In this document: positions 48,488-60,400 of the stretch, in pieces | Layout of the letters: each line of letters begins with the position of its first letter | Numbering within the stretch: the stretch's first letter is position 1 | Source: Sindora glabra | Lineage: Eukaryota; Streptophyta; Magnoliopsida; Fabales; Fabaceae | Length of the DNA: 64,000 nt | Assembly (NCBI GenBank): GCA_020226215.1 | Contig: CM035227.1 | Coordinates: 23,129,866 to 23,193,865, forward strand | Reading direction: 5' to 3' | Program-made: the position numbers and the translations under genes | The notes under the pieces: model-generated | What the model was told of the DNA's origin: nothing | The model's database searches: none | Seen by the model: only the letters and a program-made list of their open reading frames with translations

Positions 48488-50297
48488 TTAGGCCAGGTGG
48501 TGAACCTTTATACCTCCTAGAGCTTCAATAGCACTCTCGCTCTCCATTGATTGAAGATGTCTGTTTGCTCTTTTCATATGTTCCATACATCAATTTTTAT
48601 CTAGCAGTTTGGGTGGTTCCTTTACTTTATTGCTTTCCACATTGATTTCTTCAGCCAATCTGGAGTTACTAGATTTATTTTGAGTCATATTGTAGGACTG
48701 TAGTTTATTATTGCTCTTGATTTGGTTCCTACTCCTTTAGAAGGAGATAAGACCAAAGGAGGTTTGTTTCTTGTGAGCTTAAAGTTACTTTTCAAAACTC
48801 CTACATTTTCCTTTCTGCTTTGATTTTGAATATTTTGAATATCTTTTTTATCTACTATTTTCCCTTGCATTATCTTTCCTACAATTGGGCTCATTTGGTT
48901 CACAATTTTTACTTCTTCATTTTTCTTCTCTTTCGAAAAACTAGAGGTTTTCTTCAAATTCTCTTGTCTAATTAGATCATTCCTGGATGTGTCTTCTGAA
49001 AATAGATTGCCTTCCTCTTCTTCATTAGCATTTGCAAGCATATTGAAACGTGAGCCTTCAGATTCAGCAGAAATCGTTAAGTCCCTCCTTACTTCAGTAT
49101 TATTCCTCTTTACTCTGTTGTTCAGCATTTTTGATTGTCTTCTCCCTCCTCCTCTGGTAAAATTGCTCTTTATTTTTTGAACTATCATTCATGTCCCAAA
49201 CGCTTCCCTTCCAATCTCTACCTTTGATTTCTGAATAGCTTCTGAATTTTCAAGCATTACAATATTCCCTTGTTCCATAATTATGTCATCCTTTCCAACT
49301 TGACAAGTTTCTTTTCTATGCCCATACTTCCTATAGCTAAAACAGATAGCATGTAGACCTTCATATTCCACCCTATGAATTTTGCCTCTGAGTTTAAATT
49401 TCGAGAGGAATTGTTCCCTTAAATCAATTTCTATACAAATTCGAGCAAACTTTGCTCTTTCGATCACAAATTCATCATCTACATCTCCCTTTCTCAGAGT
49501 ATTGTTATCCACCTTTAAGGTTTTCCCAAAGTGATTTCCCAGTCACCACATAAAATGATGGTTATAATATTCAATTGGTAATCCCGGTATCCTCATCCAA
49601 ATAGCTATTTTTTTATTTCATCATCAAAAGGGTCAAACTCAAACTTCCACCTTTGTATAATGAGATAGTGATCAGCAACTAGCCATGGTCCTTCTTGAAG
49701 CACATAGTTATAGTCCTGGACATTTTGAAATCTCACCAAGAAATAATCATTTTCCATATCAATAAAATCAAATCCTCTCTACATGTCTTATATTCTCTGT
49801 AATCTTTGTTTCAGGAATTTTAACCCCAATCTTTTCCCCAAAAGTTTCACTATTAGAGCCAATCTCCTGGGTTTGTATAACTTTATTCTTTCTTCTTTGG
49901 AAACTACTACATTAGGACAGTAAATGTTTTCCTTATTTTTGCTATTTTCCTCCAGTATCTCTTCTGATCCTTTCGAATTATCTTCATCCTCCTCATTGCC
50001 TTGCATTACTTCATCTTCTTCCTCTATAACTCCATTAATTCCCAACAAAGTTTCTTTATAGGAAATAATAGTTCGTGTGGCACCTACCTTCTCCTGTTGA
50101 ACTGACATTTCTTCAAACAATTGGTGTACTATGTGACTAGGATTCAGCTCCTGCCTTTCCATCATATTCTTTTCTTCCATAACATCATCCATTTGGTCCT
50201 CCACCGTCTCTAATCCTTTCGCCTTTTTCCTGCTTCGGGCAATTAGGTCTTTTTCTTCACTTGAAATTTGCCTTGCCTCCTTCGAAGATTCTTCCAT
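48488..50297 (-). pseudogene. LINE ORF1: DUF4283 plus zinc knuckle (broken)
   Basis: It starts MEESSKEARQISSEEKDLIA and has an acidic, Glu-rich N-terminus (50297-49788). The DUF4283 region follows across frames near 49780-49540 (PWLVADHYLIIQRWKFEF, WMRIPGLPIEYYN), then RAKFARICIEIDL and a zinc knuckle near 49350, CFSYRKYGHRKETC. The second Cys of the CX2CX4HX4C knuckle is Tyr here. A basic, low-complexity tail (48685-49188) ends near the TAA at 48488. The protein would be the nucleic-acid-binding partner of ORF2. At least three frame breaks. Confidence 0.85.
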
Positions 50298-50481
50298 AAT
50301 TGGAATAGATTTCAGATTAAAGGGAGTTTTAGGTTGAAAACCCCTGGAAGCAACAGGGATACTAAGCCCCTCTCAAAACTTTCGAGTTTAAAAGAGATGA
50401 AGTCAAAATTAGTTGATCGGATGTTGATGAACTAAACGATCAACATTTGCTAGGGTTACTATAGCTCCGTGACTTGGCTAT

Positions 50482-50497
50482 ACTCCCATCCCAAATT
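50482..50497. repeat. Target-site duplication of the LINE, right copy
   Basis: Partner of 44300-44315; sits immediately beyond the 5' end of the LINE. Confidence 0.8.
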
Positions 50498-53400
50498 GTA
50501 ACCTTGTAAAGGATCTCAAATTTCAAATGCAAAAGAATTGCGTTATACCAAATTTCTCACATAACCTCTAATCCATTTTCCATTATTATTTTTTAAAATT
50601 CCTCCACATCTAAATCTTGCGAGATTAAACTTAGCAGCCCCCACCTAATTATTCTTTATCCAATCTCGTGGTAACTTATATTATTTAGGTTTCGTTTGTT
50701 TTTTATAAAAGTTATTTTTTGTATGAATATAATTATAAATTATTAAAATAATTAAAATATTTTATATATTTTATATTAAAATATAGATAATTTAATAAAA
50801 AATAATTTCTTTCTTTTCAAAGTTATCTTTATTTTCTTCTAGTACCAAATAAACTATACTCCCTCACCATGTAGAACTGGCCAATCCGTGACTCTTTCAC
50901 AACCATATAGGCCCATCATATGCATTCTTCGTTGAGAAATCTCCATTCCCATTACTTCACCACCGAATTGTATCGGGCCTGCCTACATCAATGGAGGCAA
51001 AATTACGTAAACTTTACAGAAACAGTAATTGGGTTAAACAAATTAACGACCTTAATATTTTAACTTTCATTATCCTTGACAAATCCTATAATGGATAAAT
51101 TAAACATATTTATGGATGTGGTAATGAATTGATATATCTCCTAATTATTAATTACTATATTTCTTGCATACAATCATTATATCTTTGGATCACCAAATTT
51201 CTTGAATATCAATCATCATGCATTTTAATCATGAATTAACATATATTTTAATTATTAACTCTTGATTATGAATAATATAACTGATTATTAATCAACATAA
51301 CTCTTACTATTAATTAACATGTCTTTTGATCATTATTTAACACGTTTCTATTCATAGTTCAACGTATTCTTTAATTTCAAATTGATGACTTTCCATTTGC
51401 AGACTTAACTCTAAACCAAACATATATATATATTGACTAGTTCCAACGATATGATTTCCCAAACAAGTTTTTAAATCATTTTAAGTTTGTTTGTTAAGTA
51501 GTTGAATGGTTTCACCAATGTAATATGTAGGCTTAGAATTAAACATAGCAATGTAATTATAAACTATCATTATATTCTTTTCATAGTTTAAAATTTACAG
51601 GATCTTCCAAAGAAATAAATTAGGAAAAATTTATAGGAGAATTCTCACGTACTCATTGTAAAACTATGAGTACTGGAGATTTGGAACTTGTGAGCCATTG
51701 ATGAAAGGGTGGACCAATCGCGACTTTTGATTTTTGCAATTGAGAAGCCAAATGAAAAGACTAATATGTCCTTATCAATTAATGCAGAAAGGGAAGTGAA
51801 TTCCTCATTGGCTGGTAACGCAAGTAACTTCGTTAGGGTTTAGACGATGCAACTACAACTTTAATTGGTGAGGATTTAGGAACATTTGTCATCCCGAAGG
51901 TCCTTTTCTGATGTTGGGCGAAATTGAATGTGAGGCTTTGTCACTTTAATGGACTAATGTAGTGTGGGGTGTTGTTTGAAATCGTTAAATTTTCTAGTGG
52001 GGTTTCATTCATCGATAACTTATAGTATGAGTTGCGCTATAAAAAATTTTGTTCCCGTAGGATATGTGCTATGGTTGTTTCCTGGCAAAGTTTGTCTTAT
52101 TTACTGAATAGGCACAACCCAACCAGCCACCAGCAATGTAGCTGATGTAATAAGCTACCACCGACCACTGCAACCCTTTTATTTTTTTTAATTCTTGTGA
52201 AATTTATCTGAAAACCCTTTAGTCTTCCTTTATATATATATTTTTTTTAATTTAATTTAATTGAATTCCAATTTTGGCTGCAACAAAACTAGTATGTAGT
52301 TTGTGTGAGCGTCATATTACTTTTTGGATTGTTTGGCACGGGGCGCGCAAGTGCTTACATAAGAAATCCCCCACACCAACAACGTAGCTCCACGCTGGCC
52401 TATCCCTTAGTGCATATTACGATTGACCTTTTTGTTGAATGAAAACCTTGTGACCTTTAATGGAAACTGTTTGTACTCAGAATGGATTAAAGCAATCAAT
52501 GGACATTTCCTACAATAAGAGTTACACACAAGTTAATTTCTTCACCTGTCCAGTAATCCAACCAGAAATGTGTGGCGCAGAGCCTAACTCCACCACCATC
52601 TATAGCTTCCTTTGGATGGCGTTGTGCACGCAATGATGGTATCTGCTTGAGCCACTGACTTATTGATAGAACTTACTTCCCTCCTATAACCTTGTGCTTC
52701 CTTCAATATTATCTTCTAGAATGAATGCTATTTGTGGATGCTTTATTCAAACAAGCAGGACTTTGCATTTTTTTATTAACAGAAAATAGGGGCAATATTA
52801 GTAACAAACAAAACGCATCACTTGTTACCGTTTCAATTAGTAGGAAATAAAGGATCCCTTGTCCATATGTTAACATGCTAGTGGTTCTCATGCTATGAGT
52901 ATCTGAGAGTACCATAAGCATGAATACCTAAGAATCTCCCAAATTTATAATTCATTATTAATATAGTAGTACAGTAAAACATTATTAAATTTATTCTTTA
53001 ATATATTATCATATAGAGTGTTATAAGAAATTATTATTATATATAATTAAATTTAGTAATATATTAATGCACTACTATATTAATTATACATTATTGATTC
53101 TTCTAATAAATTGTGATCAATAAATCACATAAAATTAATCTAAATTCTTTCCATTTTTATTATTTTTAAAAATATAAAAATATAATTTTTACTTTAAGAT
53201 TTATCAATTTTTTTATTGGGACTCATAAATTTCAAATAAAAATTTGAATATTTATCTTTTTCAAGAGATAATATTACAGAAAATTTTATATTTTAAAAGA
53301 TTAAGTATTTTTATTATTGAATTATTTTTAATGTATTAGAATGCATATTTTCAATTTTAATTTAGTTATTTTAAAATCAAAAAATAAATTAATAATAAAA

Positions 53401-54944
53401 ATAATCATCCTTCACCCAAGAGGTAAAATTTTCATAAAATTATAAGCTGCGTAACGATTTTTGGTTCTTACTGATTTATTTTGAGAAAATGTGGACATCA
53501 TGGATGACGAATGCGAATTTTATCGAATCGCGCTTTACTTGGTGCTCCTCAAACTGTCTGTCACTGACCTAGATCCTCCAAGGAAACGAATATAAACCCT
53601 GCAATCACAACCTGACATGTGGATAATGCGTGCGCACAATCAACCAATGATCGATATGCTTGGGCATTGCGCACTCTGCTCTGAGGTCATTCCTCCAGCG
53701 AGAATTGCCAAGTACGTGTAAAAGTGCTTCCCCGGTCAAGCAGCCCATTTATTTATTTTAACTTTTTAAAAGAAAATGCTTTTTGCCTTTTTTTTTTAAG
53801 TATAAATGTTCATTTTCTCTTAATGAACAAAAAAATTTAGGATATAATTTTTAAAATTAGACTGATAATTGGATTGGATTGAATAAAATATTAATTTATT
53901 TATTTTTAATAAATAATAAAATTTATCATATAATCTTTAAAATTTGATTGATTCATAAATTATGCAAAGTACTTATTTACTTTTTAATAAATAATAAAAT
54001 TTATAATATAATTTTTAAAATTAGATCTATTATTAGATTTAATAAAGTAATGATTTACTAATTTATTAATTTAATTATTGATTTATACATTGAATTTATT
54101 TTAAATTTAAAAATATAAATTATATATATTAATAATATATATTTAAAGTAATAGAATATAAATGAAACAATAATAATTTATATTAAAAATAATTAAGAAA
54201 TATAAATTTAATTGATATGAAATTGTAATAGTATTATTACACCTCAATTATTGAAAATTTATAATTTTTTAGGATAAATTTTTGAAAAATTAGCTTGGTT
54301 CATCAATTCAAATCAATTCTAGTTGATACTCACTAATTTACATGCGATTTCAATTCAAAATTTTTGAACAAATTGGCTTATTAGCTAATTTATCAATCCA
54401 ATTGAAAAGCCTGGTTTAATTTTTAAAATTATAATTTATAAGATCGTAAATTTTATAATTTATTATAAAAAGAATGAGTAGGAGTATAGCATGATATTTC
54501 TTTTTTTTTTTAAACATACTCACCTAATTTCTTTTCTATATTCAGACATTCAAAATATACTATTTTTTTCTTTAACACCTTTTTATCTAACTTCAATTAT
54601 GTTATAACGCATGACCATTGACCAAAGATACGAAACTAGTTCATTACACTTTAATTGCTTGTGACCTGGGCTCCATAGTTTCCCCCATGCAGTGTTGTTT
54701 TCTTCCTATATTTTAAATTTTAAAAGTTGGTATTCTTTGTTTTTTATTTTATTTTTTACATTGGTTTCTTTCATATTATAATACAAAGTTGGTATTCATT
54801 TTTAGGATTTTCTTTTATTCAAAGCATTATTATTATTATTATTTTTTTGCATTATGGATGCACACAAATTCTCGTTTATTTATTAGATTTCTGTTTGGTA
54901 AGTCATATGTATTAGTTTTTGTGCTGAATAATTTAATTTCTTTC
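50498..54944. other. AT-rich spacer, no gene seen (one MITE inside)
   Basis: Apart from the MITE at 50688-50854, no coding sequence is recognised. The parts at 51640-52720 and 53450-53760 are noticeably less AT-rich than their surroundings but have no open frame longer than about 70 codons. A 33-nt phrase at 53499-53530 (ATCATGGATGACGAATGCG, then AATTTTATCGAATC) recurs diverged at 9407-9439. Confidence 0.45.
50688..50854. mobile_element. MITE-like element, family 2 copy 2
   Basis: Starts GGTTTCGTTTGTTTTTTATA and ends AGTACCAAATAAAC, so the ends are roughly inverted (GTTTRTTTGGTACT). The body (ATTTTTTGTATGAATATAAT, AATTAAAATATTTTATAT) is similar to 9455-9741. No coding capacity. Confidence 0.5.
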
Positions 54945-56655
54945 CACTGCAAGCGGCTTTGTATATAAAATGAAAAACACACCGTGTATTGTTAAGGTTA
55001 AATCAAGTGTTTTGCCTTTACAATTTCTTTCATTTGTCATTTAATTTTATATTTTTTTCTTTTTAACTTATATCCTTAAAATTCGGTTCCGTTTCTAAAC
55101 TTCATAGCATAATTGTTTTTAAGGTTTCTGTTTAAAATTGCCTGTAACAATAAATATTCCATTTGTGCAAATAAATCATGGCATGGAATCCAAAAAAAAT
55201 AAAAAATAAAAAAGATAGATACCGACAGATACCGAAAGAAGAAGTAAATACAAAAAAAGTAAAATTTTAGTTATAAAATTCAGTATAACAATCAACTATC
55301 ATAATTTCAATCATATATTTTTTATTTTAATGAATTTAAATTCAATATATTTATATAAATATTTTCTTTATATTATAACATTTATCATTTCAATAAATAA
55401 ACTTTCACCAATATTTATTGGCTGAGTGATTAGTAATTCAATCTTTTTAAATAAAATTTTGAGTTTGAACCATCTGAACAGGAAAAAAATGATTCTAGGA
55501 GAGCTTTGCATCAATTTGGTTGGATTTCGGATTAATCAAGACTAATGTAACTGTCAAATACTAGAATCCTCATAAAGAAAAAAATATTTTTTTATTATTA
55601 AGTCATTATAGTGTAACAATATGAATTAATAAATGTTGCTTAAAAAGTATTTAATGTTAATGTTTGTGCCTTCCTCTATGTATATAATGATTTAATTTAG
55701 TCGTTTCTATTGAAAAAAATTAACAAATGCTAGCCGTGTTAAACATATATAAGCCCAAATCCCCGAGTTAATATGAGCAGGGCGATAATTAAAATTGAAC
55801 TTTTTTGAAGAATTTAATTATAAAGAAAAGTACAAGAATGACATTCAAATTTAAATTATAAGGATAAGGATTAAAATTTTAATTTGACTAATTATTTTTA
55901 TTAATTTCATATTTATGACTCCAATATATAAATGAAAAAAAACCAATTATTATGACACTAATAAACTGCTTTTCGTAGGGCGGAATTTTGTAGTAACAAG
56001 AATTACATGAAATCATTTAAAATAATTTTTAATATATTAAATTTTTTTATTAATTTTGATTTAGTGTAATAATTATAATTGTGTATTTCATTTGTGACTT
56101 CCAATAAATGAACCTATAAATTTTCATGAGTTTCACATAAATTTCGATCTACCACAAATTTATTATTTAATTTTTAATTAATGTAGAACTTATATAAATG
56201 CATGGATTCATCCAGTTGAGTAATTGAATATAATAATTGTAATTATAATTATTATACAGAATAAAAATTTATAATTAATTTAATATTTAAAAATTATTGT
56301 AAATAATTTCATATATTACATTTCATGAGCTTCACATACCATATGCTTGATTGGTTGGAAAATAAGGAAATTTTTTTTAAACTTAAAATTTTCTAATGCT
56401 TGATAAGAGGAAAAAGAGAGAAAGAAGAAGAAGAATAAAATATATTTTATAATTATTAACTTTCACATACTAATGTTTGAAAATTCTTCTTTTTTTTTTC
56501 AAAAGTTTCATTTCTAACTAAATTTTAAAAGTTTTTTCCTTTTATCCCTTTTTCATTACATCAAGCAAAAAGCGTACATTGTTGTTGTGTGAAAAAAAAA
56601 AGCCAAAATTTCTTTTACGTTTATTATTTAAAATAAAAAGCTCCCATCTTTGGCG
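54945..56655. other. ~1.7-kb segment upstream of ELF3-B with no match upstream of A
   Basis: Weak similarity to copy A up to about 54943 and strong similarity from about 56660 are contiguous in copy A (about 25235/25236). So either 1.7 kb was inserted upstream of B or deleted upstream of A. The segment is AT-rich, without a recognisable ORF or clear terminal repeats. Confidence 0.5.
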
Positions 56656-56659
56656 GCCA

Positions 56660-57495
56660 CAGACGAGAGATCTAGTTGGTGGATCGCATTTAAAAAATGA
56701 AAAATTAAAAAATAAATTATCCAGAACCAGAAGCACATAGTAAACAAAATCTTTGGACAAGAAATCCAAATTAATTAATGATTTTAACATCTGGTTCTAC
56801 CTAAAGAGATCCACGAGTCCGCACTTTTCCCTTTTCGTTTTCTGAGATAGCCGATCTTCTGAGGAATCCCTAATAAGCCCACCACACCCTTCTCTTAGCT
56901 TTTCCCAACTCGAATTTGTTCCTACTTTTTTCTTTCTATGTCTATCCTCAATTTTCAATTCGCTTTTTCTTCCTGCCGTTTCCGATATTCTCGCATTTTT
57001 CTTAATATCTGCCATAAGTTTTCTTAGGAAGCTGATTCTGCTCTGAGCGGGTCGACTTAGGTTTCTAGAGAACTCGCTAGATTTTTTTCTTTTTGGAGAA
57101 CAAAGCGGCCAAATTTGGCGTCCCAGCTTGATTGTGGAGTACTCTTCGGATTTTAGAGCTTTGGTAACTTCAGAAAATTTTGAGGAATTGTTCGTTTTGT
57201 AGAAGGGTACGGCAATCAGTGTTTGGGTTTGATAAACTTCTGGATTCCTGCGAGCTAGATGAGTTCTCGTAAGTCCACTGTGTTTCCAGTTGTAAATTTG
57301 ATTGGTATATTTTGAAGTGGAACCGATTCAATCATCTTGGTTCTGATTAATTTTGTATATGTAGCTTGATAGGTGGTTAAAAAGTAAATTTGTTCAATTA
57401 ATTTAGGTTTCTGCATGCGGTTTTTGGATTGGAGGTCATGCGCGTGTCATAGGAATTTGACATAAGAAGGTTTGGTTACATCGGGAAGAGTAAGT
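56660..57495 (+). promoter_or_regulatory. Promoter/5' leader of ELF3 copy B, probable leader intron
   Basis: Homologous to 25252-26065. The probable leader intron is 57164-57364 (TTTG/GTAACTT to TATATGTAG/CTTGATAG). The proximal leader from about 57390 to the ATG is nearly the same as in copy A, whereas the region above 56660 is unrelated, so the two genes probably have different distal promoters. Confidence 0.6.
57438..57452 (+). promoter_or_regulatory. Short upstream ORF in the ELF3-B leader
   Basis: ATG CGC GTG TCA TAG, the counterpart of the four-codon uORF at 26008-26022; it ends 43 nt before the ELF3-B ATG. Confidence 0.5.
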
Positions 57496-60400
57496 ATGAA
57501 GAGAGGGAAGGATGATGAGAAGGTACTGGGGCCGATGTTCCCTAGACTCCATGTCAATGATACGGAGAAGGGAGGGCCAAGAGCACCGCCGAGGAATAAG
57601 ATGGCCCTCTATGAACAGCTCAGCATTCCCTCTCAAAGGTTCAACCCTTCCGTTCCGCCACCCAACCCAAATAGTTCTAGTAATGCTGTCCCCCCAGCAT
57701 CATCAAGCCAGGTACTTCTTTGAATTTTATGGTTTTGCTTATATTCCTCACTGTGCTCCCCCACCCAGCTTTTACAAACTAATAGTAGAAAATACTTGTC
57801 TTATGCAAATCAGGTCCCTGAGAATACTGCCTTTATAGGCTTGCCACTCAATGTTGCGTTGATCGTATTTGATTCATCAGTTTTGAGAGTTTGCTATTGT
57901 CATCTACAGTATTTAGATGATTGTCATTTAGTGAAGCTTATTTTTAATGTAATTTGGTGTTTATATGGCTTGTATATTCGTGTAAATTAAGAAATAGTTG
58001 ATTTCTTTTCTGAATGTTCCAATTTGTTTCTAGGGGATTGGACCTGAGAGAAATTTTGCCTTCTCTGTTCATTTACCTCAACAAGCACCTAATTATCGAG
58101 CTGAAAAATGTGTTTCTCACCAATCTGATGGGATGAATCTAAATGCTTCATTGGCTGCACTTGAACAGAGGAAGAATGTAGATGATGATGACTTCAGGGT
58201 TCCAGTATATGTTCACTCAAAGGTTGGTCAATCTCTTGATAAAACCTGGAAAAGTTTTGATGCAAGGAAACTCACTTCTGCTGGATCTAGGTTTTATGAT
58301 TGTTCTGTAGAAGTTCAAAATGAATGTGACAGGAATCCAAAACAAATTGGCTGTGAACATGTCCAAATGAGGAAAGATGTGAGGAGTGAAGGTGAAGGGC
58401 TTCAAAAAGTAAGCCCAAGCAAGGAACTTTCTGTAAAATCATACAGAAACATGTCAAATGGTGATAATATTGAGAATCTAGTGAGGCAAGCCACAGTGAC
58501 AACTAATCTAGAGTATCAAGATGGACCTGTGGTGGATCTTAGCAGATTATCTCAAGGCGATGCTTGCTTACAGAAGCAGGCAGGAATTGAGTCACAATTC
58601 ATTGATGCTGGACATGGTGATGGTCCTGGTGAGTCTACAGGGGCTAAAGAGAAGTGGAATGGTCCCCTGCCAAGAGGCTGCCTCAATTCTTCAGTAGATC
58701 AGAGCAGTCCAGTAGAGGTTATTACTGATGCTGAGTTCCATGATAAAAGGACCAGTGGTGCAGTACATGGAGGGAATTTGGATAAAATTGAAAAGTTTTC
58801 CGAGGTCTCCATGGTAGATAATGTGTCAACGCTAAAATTTTCTCCTGATGATGTTGTAGGAATAATAGGTCAAAAACATTTCTGGAAAGCAAGGAGAGCT
58901 ATTGTCAAGTAAGTCACATTTCTTCTCAGTGGCATCTGTTTCTGGTGAAGTTTTACACTTTATTAATTCCATACGAAACCTTCTCTTTTGAAACATAATT
59001 AATGAACTCTTTTACTTGCTTCATCGTGATTGTATCCTTTATCAGTTCAGTTGTGTTACTATAATTGTAAACTGAGAAAATGTCACAATTTGTTTTCAAC
59101 CAGATGAAAGTTGTGTAAATTTCATGAGTTTACATTTTCTTGTGGAATTTTTTCTTCTGATTATCATTTTTTGTGATGTAATGAAGAGATTTCCTCTCCT
59201 ACTCTTTGTTTTATTTCAAACTTGTCTTAATATTGGGAGATCCAGTTCGAGAATTGTCAGCCTTGGAGGAGAGCAAAGTAGGGTTAGAAGCTAGATTATA
59301 GGAAATGAGACTGCTATTTATTGCCAAGATTTTTCTTTTCTATTATAATTTTGCTATAAATTTAAAGTGGCAGTGGTTTCTTATATTCATCCAGAATTAT
59401 ACTCTGGGGGCTGGATATTTTAATTTCAATTAAGGAGCTGTATGCAAGGTTTTGAAGAAAGGGAACATAGTCTTGGGGTCCCTTCTATTGGTGTTTTTGT
59501 ACGTTCAAAATCCTTAATATTGTTTTAATGGTGGATGCTGGATCATCTTACAGCAGGGTGGTGAGCAGTCTTATTATTGTACTTTGTTGGAAGGGGACCC
59601 CTGTGACAGCAGATCATCTCATGATTCAGTGTTATCTAGCGACTGGATTTTGGATAATATTCCTGTCTTGGTTTCCTCTTGCTTGGTTCTCCGTGAGACC
59701 ACTGGGGTATGTTTCCTTTCACTGCACTGAAGGGCTTGGACTAAGAAGAGGACCAAGTAATGCAGGATAATTTCTGGATGCATTGTAGGGACACTTGGAG
59801 AATGTATGGCGAGATAGTTGGTAGGTAAATGTCATGGTGATAAGGAGAAATACTTTTACCCATCTACTGTCTTGTTTCTGAGATAGAGATATTGGGGATT
59901 GGGAACTTCATTTTATTATTACAGGCTTTAACTTGTGGAGGTGTCCCACCATTTACACAGTTTGTACTTTGTACGGATTTCACATTCACATACATATTAC
60001 TGTATATTCAACAAATTTTCAGGGTGAAGATTGCAGTTACAACATACGATGTGGACTGTTGAGTGTACTGACAATTGTATGCTTAGTTCACTGGTAGAGT
60101 CTGGTTTGTTTGATGCACAAAAGATGTAGTTGTGTGGGTTTTTCTTTTGAACTTGTGAATGTGATTTTCTGCCTTAATGTGTTCTTAATTTGCTTTGTTT
60201 GTGAATTCATTCTATTCTAAACCATGTGAGGAAGTATGTTGAAATTGTGGAATTTTTTCTTTCCAAAAAATGTATGTTTAATTGTTTGTGTTGAAATCAT
60301 GGGAATGTATGTGTAGTTGATCATTCATGATTCTTGAGAGTTAAAGTTTCTTACTTTGCTAAAGAAATGAAGTTCCTATGAAGAAATCAAACTTAGTGTG

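Larger units (their letters stand above)
44316..50481 (-). mobile_element. Full-length L1-like LINE, degenerate
   Basis: A 6.17-kb non-LTR retrotransposon on the - strand: 5' UTR (50481-50298), ORF1 (50297-48488), ORF2 (48460-44438) and a short 3' UTR ending in a poly(A) tail, seen as the T-run at 44315-44327. A duplication of about 15 bp flanks it (44300-44315 and 50482-50497). Domain order is DUF4283, zinc knuckle, endonuclease, RT, zf-RVT and RNase H, as in plant L1 elements with an acquired RNase H. Many stops and frameshifts make it inactive, and differences between the TSD copies suggest moderate age. Confidence 0.9.

Noticed and set aside
51640..51790. Possible TIR (GGAGAATTCTCACGTACTCA...) related to the foldback element
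   Set aside because: The resemblance to the 4256 terminus is limited to GTACTC-type words and no partner end was found.
54727..54915. 62-codon hydrophobic + strand frame
   Set aside because: T-rich low-complexity sequence mimicking a membrane segment; no gene context.
57472..57495. N-terminal extension of ELF3-B by eight codons
   Set aside because: Begins at TTG, has no counterpart in copy A and is not part of the family N-terminus.
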